A stretch of DNA of 64,000 nt from Collimonas pratensis (GCF_001584185.1 NZ_CP013234.1:3348001-3412000); one strand, 5' to 3'. Shown: positions 1 through 10,262, numbered from the stretch's first letter. Numbers and translations: made by a program. The notes: generated by a model not told the origin, from the letters alone.

Positions 1-135
1 GATGACTTTGTAACCCTCTTCGCGCAGCGCCTTGCAGGCCTGTGCGCCGGAGTAGTCGAATTCGCAGGCCTGGCCGATGATGATCGGGCCGGCGCCGATG
101 ATCAGAATACTTTTTAAATCACTACGCTTAGGCAT
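1..135 (-). CDS. carB: Carbamoyl-phosphate synthase large subunit, N-terminal fragment
   Basis: Only the first 45 codons are inside the window; the gene continues past the left edge. The translation opens [18 protein letters not shown] and runs on through [21 protein letters not shown], the conserved start of the first ATP-grasp half of CarB. The enzyme uses glutamine-derived ammonia, bicarbonate and two ATP to make carbamoyl phosphate for pyrimidines and arginine. Its ATG lies inside the end of carA: the two genes share 8 bases (ATGCCTAA), which implies translational coupling and the usual 1:1 CarA:CarB complex. Identification is by family recognition and by adjacency to carA. Confidence 0.95.
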   Translation of the reverse strand, partial: MPKRSDLKSILIIGAGPIIIGQACEFDYSGAQACKALREEGYKVI

Positions 136-1306
136 TTTTATTTTTCTCCAACATCGTTTGATTCATCAATTGAATGAAACGATCGAACAAGGGGGCGATG
201 TCATGCGGGCCGGGCGACGCTTCCGGGTGGCCCTGGAAGCAGAACGCTGGCTTGTCGGTGCGGGCGAAGCCTTGCAGCGAACCGTCGAACAAGGAAACGT
301 GGGTCACGCGGCAGTTCGCCGGCAGGGTCGCGCCATCGACGGCGAAGCCGTGATTTTGCGAGGTGATCAGCACTTGCTTGCTGTCCAGGTCCTGCACCGG
401 ATGATTGGCGCCGTGGTGGCCGAACTTCATCTTCAGCGTCTTGGCGCCGGAAGCCAGCGCCATGATCTGGTGGCCGAGGCAGATACCGAAAGTCGGCACG
501 CCGCGCTCGATCAGTTCCTTGGTGGCGGCAATCGCGTAATCGCACGGCTCCGGATCGCCGGGGCCGTTGGACAGGAAAATGCCGTCCGGATTGAGCGCCA
601 GCGCATCGGCAGCGGAAGCCTGGGCCGGCAGCACGGTGATCTTGCAGCCGCGTTGCGCCAGCATGCGCAGGATGTTGAACTTGACGCCATAGTCGAACGC
701 CACTACGTGATACTTAGGCGTGATCTGCTGGTCGTAACCGCGGCCGAGACGCCATTCGGTCTCGCTCCAGCTGTAGGCCTTGGTGGTCGACACGACCTTG
801 GCCAGGTCCATGCCGGCCAGGCCTGGGAAGCCGCGCGCCAGTTCCAGCGCCTTGGCGGTTGCCGCCGCAATATCCGACTCGCCGGCGACGATGGCGCCGC
901 CCTGCGCACCTTTTTCGCGCAGGATGCGGGTCAGCTTGCGGGTATCGATACCGGCAATGGCGACGATGTTCGATTCCTGCAGATAGGCATCGAGAGTCTG
1001 GGTGGAGCGGAAATTCGATACCAGGCGCGGCAGATCGCGGATGATCAGGCCGGCAGCGTGGATCTGGGAGGATTCGACATCCTCTTTATTGACGCCGGTA
1101 TTGCCGATATGCGGATAAGTGAGAGTGACGATCTGGCGGCTGTAGCTTGGATCGGTGAGGATTTCCTGGTAGCCGGTCATGGCGGTGTTGAATACGACTT
1201 CACCTGTCGTATGACCAACGGCGCCAATGGAAATACCTTGGAAAATCGTCCCATCTGCTAGCGCGAGGATGGCCGGTACGGTGAGGCCAGAAAAAAATGG
1301 CTGCAA
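128..1306 (-). CDS. carA: Carbamoyl-phosphate synthase small subunit (glutaminase)
   Basis: CarA hydrolyses glutamine and channels ammonia to CarB. The protein has the N-terminal CarA domain ([12 protein letters not shown] near the start) and a C-terminal class I glutamine amidotransferase domain with the nucleophile cysteine in GICLGHQ and the His/Glu pair in [11 protein letters not shown] place the start at a TTG at 1304-1306, because an AGGAG Shine-Dalgarno lies about 6 bases upstream (around 1313-1317) and the protein then begins LQPFFSGL directly before the conserved domain (392 aa, the usual length). A GTG 21 codons further upstream (1369) is in frame but has no ribosome site and would add unconserved residues. 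It overlaps carB by 8 bases. Confidence 0.95.
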   Translation of the reverse strand: MQPFFSGLTVPAILALADGTIFQGISIGAVGHTTGEVVFNTAMTGYQEILTDPSYSRQIVTLTYPHIGNTGVNKEDVESSQIHAAGLIIRDLPRLVSNFRSTQTLDAYLQESNIVAIAGIDTRKLTRILREKGAQGGAIVAGESDIAAATAKALELARGFPGLAGMDLAKVVSTTKAYSWSETEWRLGRGYDQQITPKYHVVAFDYGVKFNILRMLAQRGCKITVLPAQASAADALALNPDGIFLSNGPGDPEPCDYAIAATKELIERGVPTFGICLGHQIMALASGAKTLKMKFGHHGANHPVQDLDSKQVLITSQNHGFAVDGATLPANCRVTHVSLFDGSLQGFARTDKPAFCFQGHPEASPGPHDIAPLFDRFIQLMNQTMLEKNKNA

Positions 1307-1726
1307 GGGGTAACTCCTGATGTTGTTACCGCCGCTGCGCTGCGCCAAACGACCGCTATGAATCACCAAACAGCGCCCAAACGGCGTTGATTTGACGGTT
1401 TATCAGTCTTTTTGGGACGAAATGGAAGGTGGTATGCGCTACGGCGGAGTAAATTGGGCTAAACCCTGCAATTATAGCCGACAACCACCTGCCCGGCAAT
1501 CTGAACCGATGCCATGACCAGGGTTTTTGTATAAATAATTACGTAAAACGATTGCCGTTGATGCGGCGACAACAAACCTGACAATCGAAGCCCATCAATT
1601 TCTGCCAAACCGCCAAATCTGCCAATAATTGTCAGCTTGCCGGTTTGGCATTCAAACACCTACACAGTTGCAGAACGCCAGGGCCGCGGCCCGACCTCTC
1701 CGCAACTGCATTTTCATGGCTCAGCC
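1307..1726 (-). other. carA upstream region with long 5' leader
   Basis: This 420-bp gap lies between carA and the GlcG-like gene. It carries a good carA promoter (listed separately), which predicts a leader of about 158 nt. Within the leader I see related GTTTGG..CGC segments (around 1342-1390), but no recognisable riboswitch or attenuator. The part upstream of the promoter (about 1500-1726) is more AT-rich and holds no convincing gene. Confidence 0.5.
1471..1499 (-). promoter_or_regulatory. Predicted sigma70 promoter of carAB
   Basis: On the minus strand, TTGCCG (1494-1499) is followed after exactly 17 bases by TATAAT (1471-1476). The -10 is a perfect consensus and the -35 matches 4 of 6. 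It points at carA, with a predicted start near 1464. Confidence 0.65.
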
Positions 1727-2134
1727 TTACGCGCCCAGAGCGGCAATGCCAGCCTTGGCAATCTGCACGTCTTCAGTCGACTTCACGCCGGATACGCCGA
1801 CCGCGCCCAGGTACTCGCCACCCACCACGATTGGCACGCCGCCTTCGAGCAGGCCTTCCAGATTTGGTGCGGTAATGAACGAAAAACGTCCATTATTGAT
1901 CATGTCTTCGTAAATCTTCGATTCGCGCTGACCCAGAGCGGAGGTCTTGGCCTTGGCCGGCGAAATGTGAGCCGAAATCGGCGCTGCGCCGTCCATGCGC
2001 TGCAGCCACAGCAGGTGCCCGCCGTCGTCGACGATGGAAATCGTCACCGCCCAGTGATTCGCGAGCGCCTCAGCTTCTGCTGCGGCGGCAATTTTCTTGA
2101 CATCATCGAGTGTCAACACTTGTTTCGATTTCAT
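1727..2134 (-). CDS. GlcG/HbpS-family (DUF336) heme-binding-like protein
   Basis: A 135-aa protein of the GlcG/HbpS family. Conserved features are the N-terminal helix LTLDDVKKIAAAAEAEA, the strand segment VTISIVDDGGHLLWLQRMDGA and the terminal GGVPIVVGGEYLGAVGVSG. Family members include the heme/iron-sensing HbpS of Streptomyces and GlcG, encoded in glycolate operons. The ATG is preceded by AAGGAG. There is no signal peptide, so it is probably cytoplasmic. No glycolate genes are adjacent, so the gene symbol glcG is not supported here. The biochemical role is not established from the sequence. Confidence 0.8.
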   Translation of the reverse strand: MKSKQVLTLDDVKKIAAAAEAEALANHWAVTISIVDDGGHLLWLQRMDGAAPISAHISPAKAKTSALGQRESKIYEDMINNGRFSFITAPNLEGLLEGGVPIVVGGEYLGAVGVSGVKSTEDVQIAKAGIAALGA

Positions 2135-2312
2135 TTTTGCTCCTTGTGAAAATAACTGATTATTGTACTTTAGTGCCCTGCAATAGGCATCAGCCGCAAC
2201 TGCCTTCCGTTCAGATTATTTCTGGTCCGATATTTGCTTTAGAAAAATTGTGGAAGCGGACGCCGGCCCGGTCGTTTGTCGGACAAGCCCGATATTCATT
2301 GCAATATTGTCA

Positions 2313-2321
2313 TGCTATAGT
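2313..2321 (+). promoter_or_regulatory. Candidate extended -10 promoter for the NlpC/P60 gene
   Basis: TGC-TATAGT (2313-2321) is an extended -10 element (TGn plus a 5/6 -10 hexamer) about 64 bases before the chosen start codon. The matching -35 region is poor, as is usual for extended -10 promoters. No other strong signal was found in the 250-bp divergent spacer. Confidence 0.4.
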
Positions 2322-2384
2322 AGCGCCCTTTCGCCTTTGCGGTTTGACAGGCGCTTCTTATTCACTTACATTCATGCGGTCGTA

Positions 2385-2978
2385 ATGTCACAGAGCCCAT
2401 CTAACACGATGACGATTAAAGAAGCCTTCCCCTTTTTCCAGACCTTGGCCCTGGCCTGCACGCTGATCGCCAGTTTGTGGCTGTGCTCCCCCGCGCGAGC
2501 GTCCGACATTACGGTTTTCGAAGCACCACCCCAGCCAGTCACCACCACCCGCAACAAATTCCAGCAATTTACCGACCGCGCTTCGGAACTGGCTGTGAGC
2601 GCGATGGGCATGATTGGCATTCATTACAAATACGGCGGCAACAACCCTGAAAACGGTCTCGATTGCAGCGGTTTGGTGCGCTATGTATTCAAAGACGCCT
2701 GGGGCGTCAACGTGCCGCGCACGGCGGCTGAACTGAGCCGCAGCGGCGAAAAAATCGACAAGCAAGACCTGCAACCCGGCGACCTGGTGTTCTATAACAC
2801 CTTGCGCCGCAGCTTCTCCCATGTCGGCATCTACCTCGGCGACAACAAATTCATCCATGCCCCGTCCACCGGCGGCAAGGTGCGCATCGAGAGCATGGAC
2901 CTCGCCTACTGGAAATCGCGCTTCAACGGCGCGCGCCGCATCAACGACCCGGAACCGGATGGCGACAACCATCAGTAA
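2385..2978 (+). CDS. Exported NlpC/P60 peptidoglycan endopeptidase
   Basis: A 197-aa secreted hydrolase that probably cleaves peptide cross-bridges or stems of peptidoglycan. An N-terminal hydrophobic stretch (TLALACTLIASLWL) ending in SPARAS is a Sec signal peptide. The C-terminal NlpC/P60 domain has the catalytic cysteine in GLDCSGLVRYVF (Cys94), the histidine in SFSHVGIYLG (His146) and the third polar residue in KFIHAPS (His158). I start at ATG 2385; ATG 2409 is an alternative. The reading frame is open back to 2250, but those residues look like translated intergenic DNA. A strong terminator follows, so it is probably monocistronic. Confidence 0.88.
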   Translation: MSQSPSNTMTIKEAFPFFQTLALACTLIASLWLCSPARASDITVFEAPPQPVTTTRNKFQQFTDRASELAVSAMGMIGIHYKYGGNNPENGLDCSGLVRYVFKDAWGVNVPRTAAELSRSGEKIDKQDLQPGDLVFYNTLRRSFSHVGIYLGDNKFIHAPSTGGKVRIESMDLAYWKSRFNGARRINDPEPDGDNHQ

Positions 2979-3008
2979 GCTGGACGCAGTTTCTTTACCA
3001 GACGCAGA

Positions 3009-3045
3009 AATCCCCTGTCAGTCCAAGACTGCCAGGGGATTTTTT
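3009..3045 (+). terminator. Rho-independent terminator of the NlpC/P60 gene
   Basis: AATCCCCTG..CAGTC / GACTG..CAGGGGATT, with one internal mismatch and a CAA loop, followed by TTTTTT. Confidence 0.9.
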
Positions 3046-3185
3046 ATCGGCCCTACTGAAGATTTACAGCCAAACACCTAAAACAGGGGAATTTTCAGCG
3101 CACAGCGCTGCGGCAGCGATAGCATGCGAGCATCACAGCATAAGAATCAAGCGAGACAGACTTCAAGGGTAAGCGTGATGCACAA

Positions 3186-3542
3186 ATGAACCATCCAAAA
3201 TTTTTGCAACTAGATAAATCGCAAACAAATCTTGACAAGCCAGCCATGCCACAAGAACATAATGCAATGAAACGCCTGACCACTCTGGAAACAAGATTTG
3301 ACGCAGTGTTGCCCACCTTGGCGACAAGGGCAGATATTCAGTCCGTGAAAAGCGAAATTCACAAGGCTTCCGGAGAAACACACAAATGGATGCTGGCTAC
3401 CGTTATCGGCCTGTTTCTGGGATTTGGCGGTCTGTTCCTGGCCATGAGCAATACTCTTAAAGCGGCGCCGCAATCATCGGCGCAAGCACCAGTGGTGATA
3501 CAGCTGCCGGCCACCCCGCAACAGAATCCGAATAGAAATTAG
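3186..3542 (+). CDS. Small single-pass membrane protein, unknown function
   Basis: A 118-aa predicted protein I do not recognise as a named family. The middle (about 30-65) is helical and polar with a coiled-coil look (TTLETRFDAVLPTLATRADI, VKSEIHKASGETHKWM). It leads into one transmembrane segment (MLATVIGLFLGFGGLFLAM, about 69-87) and a Pro/Gln-rich tail. The layout resembles small phage or plasmid accessory membrane proteins, but nothing mobile is adjacent. The start is uncertain: ATG codons at 3246 and 3267 would remove 20 or 27 residues without touching the helix-TM core. Confidence 0.6.
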   Translation: MNHPKFLQLDKSQTNLDKPAMPQEHNAMKRLTTLETRFDAVLPTLATRADIQSVKSEIHKASGETHKWMLATVIGLFLGFGGLFLAMSNTLKAAPQSSAQAPVVIQLPATPQQNPNRN

Positions 3543-3581
3543 GCATACCGCATTCCCTCGATGGGATTGCAATATTCGCAG

Positions 3582-4520
3582 TCACTCGTCGCGCTTTTCC
3601 TTCAGCTTCTTCTTGATCAGCGCCATTTGCGCCATGGCTGCCTGCTCGCCTGCCAGGATCGCTGTATTGCGGGCGGCGAAATCATTGCCCTTCATCGCCC
3701 CCAACTCAGGACGGATAACGATATCCGCATCTTTCAATTCATAGCTGTTGATGCTCTGTCCCATGATGGCAAAGGTCTGCAGCAGCACATCGACCGAACT
3801 GGACGCAGCCTGCGCTTCCGGTGACGCGGAGATATTCACTGCGATCACGAAATCCGCACCCATTTCATGGGCAAATCGCACGGGCACGGGCGACACCAGC
3901 CCGCCATCAACATATTGCCGGCCACCGACGACTACCGACTGGAACACCCCCGGAACGGCAGAAGACGCGCGCACAGCGGTTCCTGTATTGCCGCGCCGGA
4001 ACAATATCGGCGCACCGGTATTCAGATCCGTCGCCACCGCGCCGAACGGTATCTTCAGTTTTTCGATCGGCACATTATGGATAGTCTTGTTGACGTAGTT
4101 CTGGATCGCCTCGCCCTTCAACACACCGCTGACCTTGGCAAAAAACGGTACCGACCAGTCTGAAATCGCCGCCTCGTCCATCTGCAGTGCAATCTTTTGC
4201 AAAGCAAAGCCGTTGTTGCCCGCGGCGTATAGAGCACCGACCACACTGCCGGCACTGGTGCCCACCACGATGTCAGGCACGATGCCTTGCGACTCCAGCG
4301 CCTTGATCACGCCGATGTGGGCAAAGCCGCGCGCCGCGCCGCCGCCCAGCGCCAGGCCGATCTTGACCGGCTTGCTAATTTTCGGCTGCACCGTCGGCAC
4401 CACTACAACTGGCGTCGGCGGCGCCGTTGTCTGGCCGCCGCCACAAGCGGACAAGACGGCGCACAGGGCTAGGCTAATGGCAAAACGCGGGGACAGGTGT
4501 AAAGATGGCATGGCGGTCAA
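3582..4520 (-). CDS. Patatin-like phospholipase, predicted lipoprotein (RssA-like)
   Basis: A 312-aa acyl hydrolase of the bacterial patatin family. The N-terminus is a lipoprotein signal with lipobox LSAC (Cys26), followed by a Pro/Val-rich linker. The patatin core has the oxyanion loop GGGAARG (59-65), the nucleophile elbow GTSAG (Ser89) and the Asp of the dyad in DGGLVSPVP (Asp205), so it should be catalytically competent. It is likely anchored in the envelope and acts on phospholipids or related esters. It lies 84 bp beyond phoR in the same direction, but no sequence evidence makes it a pho gene. Confidence 0.88.
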   Translation of the reverse strand: MTAMPSLHLSPRFAISLALCAVLSACGGGQTTAPPTPVVVVPTVQPKISKPVKIGLALGGGAARGFAHIGVIKALESQGIVPDIVVGTSAGSVVGALYAAGNNGFALQKIALQMDEAAISDWSVPFFAKVSGVLKGEAIQNYVNKTIHNVPIEKLKIPFGAVATDLNTGAPILFRRGNTGTAVRASSAVPGVFQSVVVGGRQYVDGGLVSPVPVRFAHEMGADFVIAVNISASPEAQAASSSVDVLLQTFAIMGQSINSYELKDADIVIRPELGAMKGNDFAARNTAILAGEQAAMAQMALIKKKLKEKRDE

Positions 4521-4604
4521 CTAGGTTGGCGAGCAAAAAGGGCGACAGGCTGTCGCCGCAGAATTGTAGCCGATGTTAGGGATGTCAGCCGCTGTTGCGA
4601 ACGC

Positions 4605-5909
4605 TCAATCTTCTGCTTCGGCAACGATCGAGCTTGCCGGCAACCTGACGGTGAAGACGCTGCCCTCGCCCGGCCGCGACTCGACGCCCAGAGTGCCATG
4701 ATGGCGCAGCAGCACATGCTTGACGATCGCCAGGCCGAGGCCGGTGCCCTGGGTTTCCCGCGAGCGGCTCTTGTCGACCCGGTAGAAGCGCTCGGTCAGG
4801 CGCGAGATATGCTCGCTGCTGATGCCGATGCCGGAATCCCTGACCACCAGCTGCGGACCGGCCTTGCTGTTTTGCCAGGCGATCTGGATTTTGCCGCCAG
4901 CCGGGGTGTAGCGCACCGCGTTGGAAATCAGGTTGCTGAAAGCACTGCGCAGCTCGTCGCTGCTGCCGTTGATGTCCGGGCCGTCGACCGTCAGCGACAG
5001 CACATGTTTGCCGGCGGAGAGAATTTCCGCTTCCAGCAGCAGGTTATGCAGCATGGCGTCGATATTCACAGGCTCCGGCCGTAGCGGGTAGTCGACCGAC
5101 TCCAGCCGGGTCAGGGTCAGCATGTCGCCGATCAGGTTTTGCATGCGGTGGCCCTGCTCGGTCATCAGTTGCAGGTGCGCGGAGCGGGTCTTCTGGTCGA
5201 GGTCGGGCTGGGCCTGGGCGATCTCCAGGAAACCGTTGATGACGGTCAGCGGCGTGCGCAGCTCATGCGAGGCGTTGGCGATGAAATCGCGCCGCATCAT
5301 GTCGATCCGCTCCGACTCGGTGGCGTCGTGCGTCACCAGGATCTGGCGGCGGTTTTCGAACGGAATGATCTGCACGATCAGCTTGCGTTCGCGCAGGCTC
5401 AGCGTCAACGGCTGGTCATAGCGGCCAAGGATGATGTAATCGATGAAATCCGGGGTGCGGATCAGGTTGGTGACACGCATGCCCTTGTCGCGCCCGTGCT
5501 GCAGGCCCAGGTGCCGTTCGGCGGCCGGGTTGCACCACTCCAGGAACAGCACGTCGTCCATGATGACGACGCCATCCGGCAACAGATGCATGGCCTGGCG
5601 GAAGCGCGCCAGCCATTCGCTCAGCTCGGTCTGGTGCTTCTCGTCGTCACGCCGCAAACGGTACAGGCGCGAGAAAATATCGGTCCAGGCGCCCCAGCCG
5701 TCCGGCAGCTTCTCGCTGCGCGGATTATCCAGCCAGCCGCTGAGGCGGAACAGGTAATGCAGCTGCACCACCACTGCCACCGACATCAGGGTGAGCCCCA
5801 GCAGCAGGCCAGGGGTGGCGCCAAACAAGGCCCAGACCACACCTGAGACGACAAAGATCAACAGGATCCGCAGCAAGGCCGGGATCCAGAACAGCATCTG
5901 TGGATTCAT
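4605..5909 (-). CDS. phoR: Phosphate regulon sensor histidine kinase
   Basis: A 434-aa sensor kinase of the PhoR type. Two hydrophobic segments (about 8-29 and 33-54) are joined by a very short loop, then a linker, a PAS domain (about 105-200), the dimerisation/phosphoacceptor helix with His215 in ASHELRTPL, and the HATPase domain: N-box NLISNAVRYTP (about 326-336), G1 DSGIGI (358-363) and G2 GTGLGL (388-393). As in E. coli PhoR there is almost no periplasmic sensor loop, so phosphate status would be read through PstSCAB and PhoU. It is the last gene of the pst-pho cluster, 95 bp downstream of phoB. Confidence 0.95.
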   Translation of the reverse strand: MNPQMLFWIPALLRILLIFVVSGVVWALFGATPGLLLGLTLMSVAVVVQLHYLFRLSGWLDNPRSEKLPDGWGAWTDIFSRLYRLRRDDEKHQTELSEWLARFRQAMHLLPDGVVIMDDVLFLEWCNPAAERHLGLQHGRDKGMRVTNLIRTPDFIDYIILGRYDQPLTLSLRERKLIVQIIPFENRRQILVTHDATESERIDMMRRDFIANASHELRTPLTVINGFLEIAQAQPDLDQKTRSAHLQLMTEQGHRMQNLIGDMLTLTRLESVDYPLRPEPVNIDAMLHNLLLEAEILSAGKHVLSLTVDGPDINGSSDELRSAFSNLISNAVRYTPAGGKIQIAWQNSKAGPQLVVRDSGIGISSEHISRLTERFYRVDKSRSRETQGTGLGLAIVKHVLLRHHGTLGVESRPGEGSVFTVRLPASSIVAEAED

Positions 5910-6004
5910 AAATGACTATTTTGCGATGGAAGCATCGGTTAAACCGGCCAGCCGGACGAACCAGGCCGGCGATCTGCCAGGGCCAGGCTGCCTTGTATTT
6001 TGCG

Positions 6005-6694
6005 CTACTTTGCCGAAAGCATGTAGCCGACGCTGCGCACGGTACGGATCAGGTGCTCCGATTCCCGCAACGCCTTGCGCAAGCGCAGCACGTGGACATC
6101 GACGGTGCGCTCTTCAATCACCACGTGGTCGCCCCACACCTTATCCAGCAGCTGGCTGCGGGAAAACACCCGGTCCGGATTCGCCATGAAAAATTTCAGC
6201 AGGCGATATTCGGCGTGGCCGATATCGATTTTCTGGTTCTCCAGACACACCGAACAGCTGGCTGGATCGAGCGAGACGGCGCCGGCCGACATCATGCCCG
6301 GCACTTCATCGCCGCCCTTGCGCCGCAACAGGGCTTTCACCCGCGACGTCAGCTCGCGCGGGGAGAACGGCTTGGTCATGTAGTCGTCGGCGCCGTTGTC
6401 CAGGCCCTGGACCTTGTCTTCTTCCATGCTTTTCGCGGTCAGCATCATCACCAGCATGGATTGCAGCTGGCGGTCGGCGCGCATTTGCGACAGCAGGCGC
6501 AGGCCGCTCTGGTCCGGCAGCATCCAGTCCAGCAAGACCAGGTGCGGCATGCGGCGCTGGACGAATTCCCAGCCGTCGGCCGCGGTATGGACGATGGAGG
6601 GAGTCCAACCCGCTTCCTTGATGGTGAAGCCTATCAATTCGGCGATTGCAGGCTCATCTTCGATGATCAGGATAGAGGTTTTATCGGCGGCCAT
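6005..6694 (-). CDS. phoB: Phosphate regulon response regulator
   Basis: A 229-aa OmpR-family regulator. The receiver domain has the acidic pair IIEDEP (Glu12/Asp13), phosphoacceptor Asp56 in LLDWMLP and Lys108 in YMTKPF. The C-terminal winged helix ends with VDVHVLRLRKAL and IRTVRSVGYML. Phosphorylated PhoB binds tandem CTGTCAT-type repeats; two such boxes are present in this window between pstS and ppk. It lies between phoU and phoR on the same strand, so its expression is probably partly from the pst promoter. Confidence 0.95.
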   Translation of the reverse strand: MAADKTSILIIEDEPAIAELIGFTIKEAGWTPSIVHTAADGWEFVQRRMPHLVLLDWMLPDQSGLRLLSQMRADRQLQSMLVMMLTAKSMEEDKVQGLDNGADDYMTKPFSPRELTSRVKALLRRKGGDEVPGMMSAGAVSLDPASCSVCLENQKIDIGHAEYRLLKFFMANPDRVFSRSQLLDKVWGDHVVIEERTVDVHVLRLRKALRESEHLIRTVRSVGYMLSAK

Positions 6695-6726
6695 TTTTCA
6701 GTGCGCTTTAATCTTCATCAGGAACA

Positions 6727-7431
6727 TTAAACTTCGTCGTCGAGCTGGCTGGTTGCATAGTCGGTGTGACGGATATCCTTGCCCTCGACGATATAGATCA
6801 CGTATTCGGCAATGTTCTTGGCATGGTCGCCTATGCGTTCAACCGCCTTTGCCACCCACAGGGTGTCCATGGAAACCGAAATGGTGCGCGGATCTTCCAT
6901 CATGAAAGTAATCAGGTTGCGCATGATCGAACGGAAATCGCGGTCGATCACGGCGTCCTGGGCGATCAGGCGCGTCGCCTGCTTCTCGTCCAGCCGCGCC
7001 AATGCATCCAGCGCATCGTGCAGCAGGTCGGCGGCGCCGCTGGCAATCACGCGCACCGTTTCGGTATGGTCGATGGTGCCAATGCCGCGCTTGTGCAGAT
7101 GGATCGCCGTACGGGCGATCTTGGCCGCTTCGTCGCCGATGCGCTCGAGGTCGGTGATCACCTTGATGGTTGCCATCACGGTGCGCAGATCGTTGGCGGT
7201 CGGCTGGCGGCGCACGATCAGGTGACTGCAGGCGTCATCCAGCTCGACTTCCAGGCGATTGACCTGGTCGTCATCCTTGATCACGCGCTCGGCCGCATCC
7301 AGGTTGCCGTTGCGGAAAACGTTGATGGCTTCCTGGAACTGCCGCTCAACCAGGCCGCCCATGAGCAACACTTTGGAGCGTATGGTTTCCAGGTCCGTAT
7401 CGTACTGCTTTGAAGAGTGTTCGCCAGTCAT
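6727..7431 (-). CDS. phoU: Phosphate signalling/transport regulator PhoU
   Basis: A 234-aa all-helical protein with the two PhoU repeats, including the metal-cluster type motifs ITDLERIGDEAAKIA and AVERIGDHAKNIAEY that define the family. PhoU links PstSCAB activity to inhibition of PhoR under phosphate excess and restrains phosphate uptake. It starts 49 bp after pstB and precedes phoB, the usual order in Burkholderiales. Confidence 0.95.
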   Translation of the reverse strand: MTGEHSSKQYDTDLETIRSKVLLMGGLVERQFQEAINVFRNGNLDAAERVIKDDDQVNRLEVELDDACSHLIVRRQPTANDLRTVMATIKVITDLERIGDEAAKIARTAIHLHKRGIGTIDHTETVRVIASGAADLLHDALDALARLDEKQATRLIAQDAVIDRDFRSIMRNLITFMMEDPRTISVSMDTLWVAKAVERIGDHAKNIAEYVIYIVEGKDIRHTDYATSQLDDEV

Positions 7432-7479
7432 CTGATTTCTTTCTGTGCTTTGCAGTGTGTATTTTTAACCAGGATCGTA

Positions 7480-8292
<813 letters not shown>

Positions 8293-8343
8293 GATAAGGA
8301 TGGCAATCTAAGTAAATACATGAGCCTGAAAATGAGCCTGAAA

Positions 8344-9234
8344 TCAGCCTGGAATTTTCTGGCTGAATAATGACCGCGATACGATGTTCAAGGCCAGCAC
8401 GCTGAAGGTAATCAGCAGCGCCCCGCCCCAAGCCAGCGGCACCCAGTTATCAAACGGGCTCATCGCAAACTGGCTGATGACGACCGGCAGATTGGCGATC
8501 GGCTTGTTCATGCTGGTGCTGAAGAACTGATTGTTCAAGGCGGTGAACAGCAGCGGCGCCGTTTCGCCCGCGATGCGCGCTACCGCCAGCAGCACGCCGG
8601 TGACGACACCCGCCTTGACTGCGCGCAGGCGCACCAGCAAGGCGACTTTCCAGCGCGGCGCACCGAGTGCGAAGGCGGCTTCGCGCAGGTTGCCCGGCAC
8701 CAGCTTCAGCATGTTGTCGGTAGTCCGCACCACCACCGGCACCGCAATCAGCGACAGCGCGAAGGAACCGGCCCAGCCCGAGAAGTGGCCGACCTTGGCG
8801 ACGTAGATCGCATACACGAACAGGCCGATGACAATCGACGGCGCCGACAGCATGATGTCAGTCACGAAACGCGTCACCTGCGCCAGCTTGCTTTCCTCGC
8901 CGTACTCAGCCAGGTAGATGCCGGCCAGGATGCCGATCGGCGTGCTGATCACTGTCGCCAGGCCGACCAGCATCAGGCTGCCGACGATCGGATTGAGCAA
9001 GCCGCCGGCACCGGAACCTGGCGCTGGCGTGTTTAGTGTCAGGATTCCCAGGTTGAGGGCGCCGAAGCCCTTGATCACCAGGGTCGCCAGGATCCATGCC
9101 AGCACGGCGATCCCCAGCGCCATGGCCAGGAACGACAGCACCATGCCGAAACGATGCATCAGCAGGCGCTTGCGGTAAACCTGGTTGACCAGCGGAGCAG
9201 CCAGGACATCGATATTGGATTGCGGAGAATTCAT
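8344..9234 (-). CDS. pstA: Phosphate ABC transporter permease PstA
   Basis: A 296-aa inner-membrane permease with about six transmembrane segments and the binding-protein-dependent transport signature around REAAFALGAPRWKVALLVRLRA, which forms the coupling helix for PstB. Its start overlaps the stop of pstC by one base (ATGA-type junction at 9234), so the two permeases are probably translationally coupled. It forms a heterodimer with PstC. Confidence 0.95.
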   Translation of the reverse strand: MNSPQSNIDVLAAPLVNQVYRKRLLMHRFGMVLSFLAMALGIAVLAWILATLVIKGFGALNLGILTLNTPAPGSGAGGLLNPIVGSLMLVGLATVISTPIGILAGIYLAEYGEESKLAQVTRFVTDIMLSAPSIVIGLFVYAIYVAKVGHFSGWAGSFALSLIAVPVVVRTTDNMLKLVPGNLREAAFALGAPRWKVALLVRLRAVKAGVVTGVLLAVARIAGETAPLLFTALNNQFFSTSMNKPIANLPVVISQFAMSPFDNWVPLAWGGALLITFSVLALNIVSRSLFSQKIPG

Positions 9235-10262
9235 TATTTGGCTCCCTCTTTACGGGACATGCCCATCAACATGATTTTAGCGATCGACAGCACGATGAAA
9301 GTGATCACGAACAGGATCAGGCCCAGCGCAAACAAGGCCGATACGTGCAGCGTGGTGGATGCTTCGGCGATTTCATTCGCCAGCGTCGATGCAATACTGT
9401 TGCCCGAGGCGAACAGCGACCACGACAAGCGTTGCGCGTTGCCGATCACGAAAGTAACCGCCATGGTCTCGCCCAGCGCTCGTCCGAGACCCAGCATGAC
9501 GCCGCCGACGACACCGGTCTTGGCATACGGCAGCACCACCTTGCGCACCACTTCCCAGCGGGTGCAGCCGAGGCCGTAGGCCGACTCTTTCAAGACTGCA
9601 GGAACCACTTCAAAGACGTCGCGCATGACGGAGGAAATGAAGGGGATGATCATGACCGCCAGGATCAGGCCGGCAGTCAGCAGGCCGATGCCCATTTTGG
9701 GGCCGCTGAACAAGACGCCGATGAAGGGCACGTTGCCCAGCGTCGAAGCGAGGAACGGCTGGCCGTATTCGGCAAACAACGGCGCAAACACGAACAAGCC
9801 CCACATGCCGTAGATGATGCTTGGCACGCCTGCCAGCAACTCTACCGCGGTGCCGAGCGGCCGGCGCAATTTGGCTGGGCAGATTTCAGTCAGGAACAGG
9901 GCAATGCCGAAGCTGACCGGGAACGCGATCACCAGCGCAATGAAAGAAGTCACCAGGGTGCCGACGATGGCGATCATGGCGCCGTAATGGTCGTTGACCG
10001 GATCCCATTCGACGGTGGTGATGAAGGAAGGTCCGAACTCGCGGAATACCGGCCAGGCGCCAATCGCCAGGCAGACGATGATCCCCATGAGGACGAATAG
10101 CACGATCAGCGAGAACAGCAGCGTGACCTTGTGAAACAGGAAATCCTGGATCCGTTGCTTGCGCATGGTGGCCAGCAAGGTCTGATGGGATATGCCCGCC
10201 TGTTCAGCGGTACTTGCTTGGGGTGAGATCGATTGTGCCATGACAGGAATATTTGCACTCAT
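9234..10262 (-). CDS. pstC: Phosphate ABC transporter permease PstC
   Basis: The second permease of the Pst system, with about six transmembrane helices and the coupling-helix motif [21 protein letters not shown]. The frame is open upstream to 10433, but those 57 residues are not PstC-like and would cover an intergenic hairpin. I therefore start at ATG 10262 (342 aa); ATG 10241 is seven codons later. The family normally begins a few residues before the [19 protein letters not shown] segment, which fits. No clear Shine-Dalgarno marks either start. Confidence 0.92.
   Translation of the reverse strand: MSANIPVMAQSISPQASTAEQAGISHQTLLATMRKQRIQDFLFHKVTLLFSLIVLFVLMGIIVCLAIGAWPVFREFGPSFITTVEWDPVNDHYGAMIAIVGTLVTSFIALVIAFPVSFGIALFLTEICPAKLRRPLGTAVELLAGVPSIIYGMWGLFVFAPLFAEYGQPFLASTLGNVPFIGVLFSGPKMGIGLLTAGLILAVMIIPFISSVMRDVFEVVPAVLKESAYGLGCTRWEVVRKVVLPYAKTGVVGGVMLGLGRALGETMAVTFVIGNAQRLSWSLFASGNSIASTLANEIAEASTTLHVSALFALGLILFVITFIVLSIAKIMLMGMSRKEGAK

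Noticed and set aside
77..1261. 394-codon open frame on the plus strand opposite carA
   Set aside because: It mirrors carA codon bias; the minus-strand frame encodes clear CarA motifs.
2168..2190. Minus-strand promoter for the GlcG-like gene with -10 TACAAT at 2162-2167
   Set aside because: The -10 is acceptable, but no -35 with more than three matches lies at 16-18 bases, so it was not listed as a feature.
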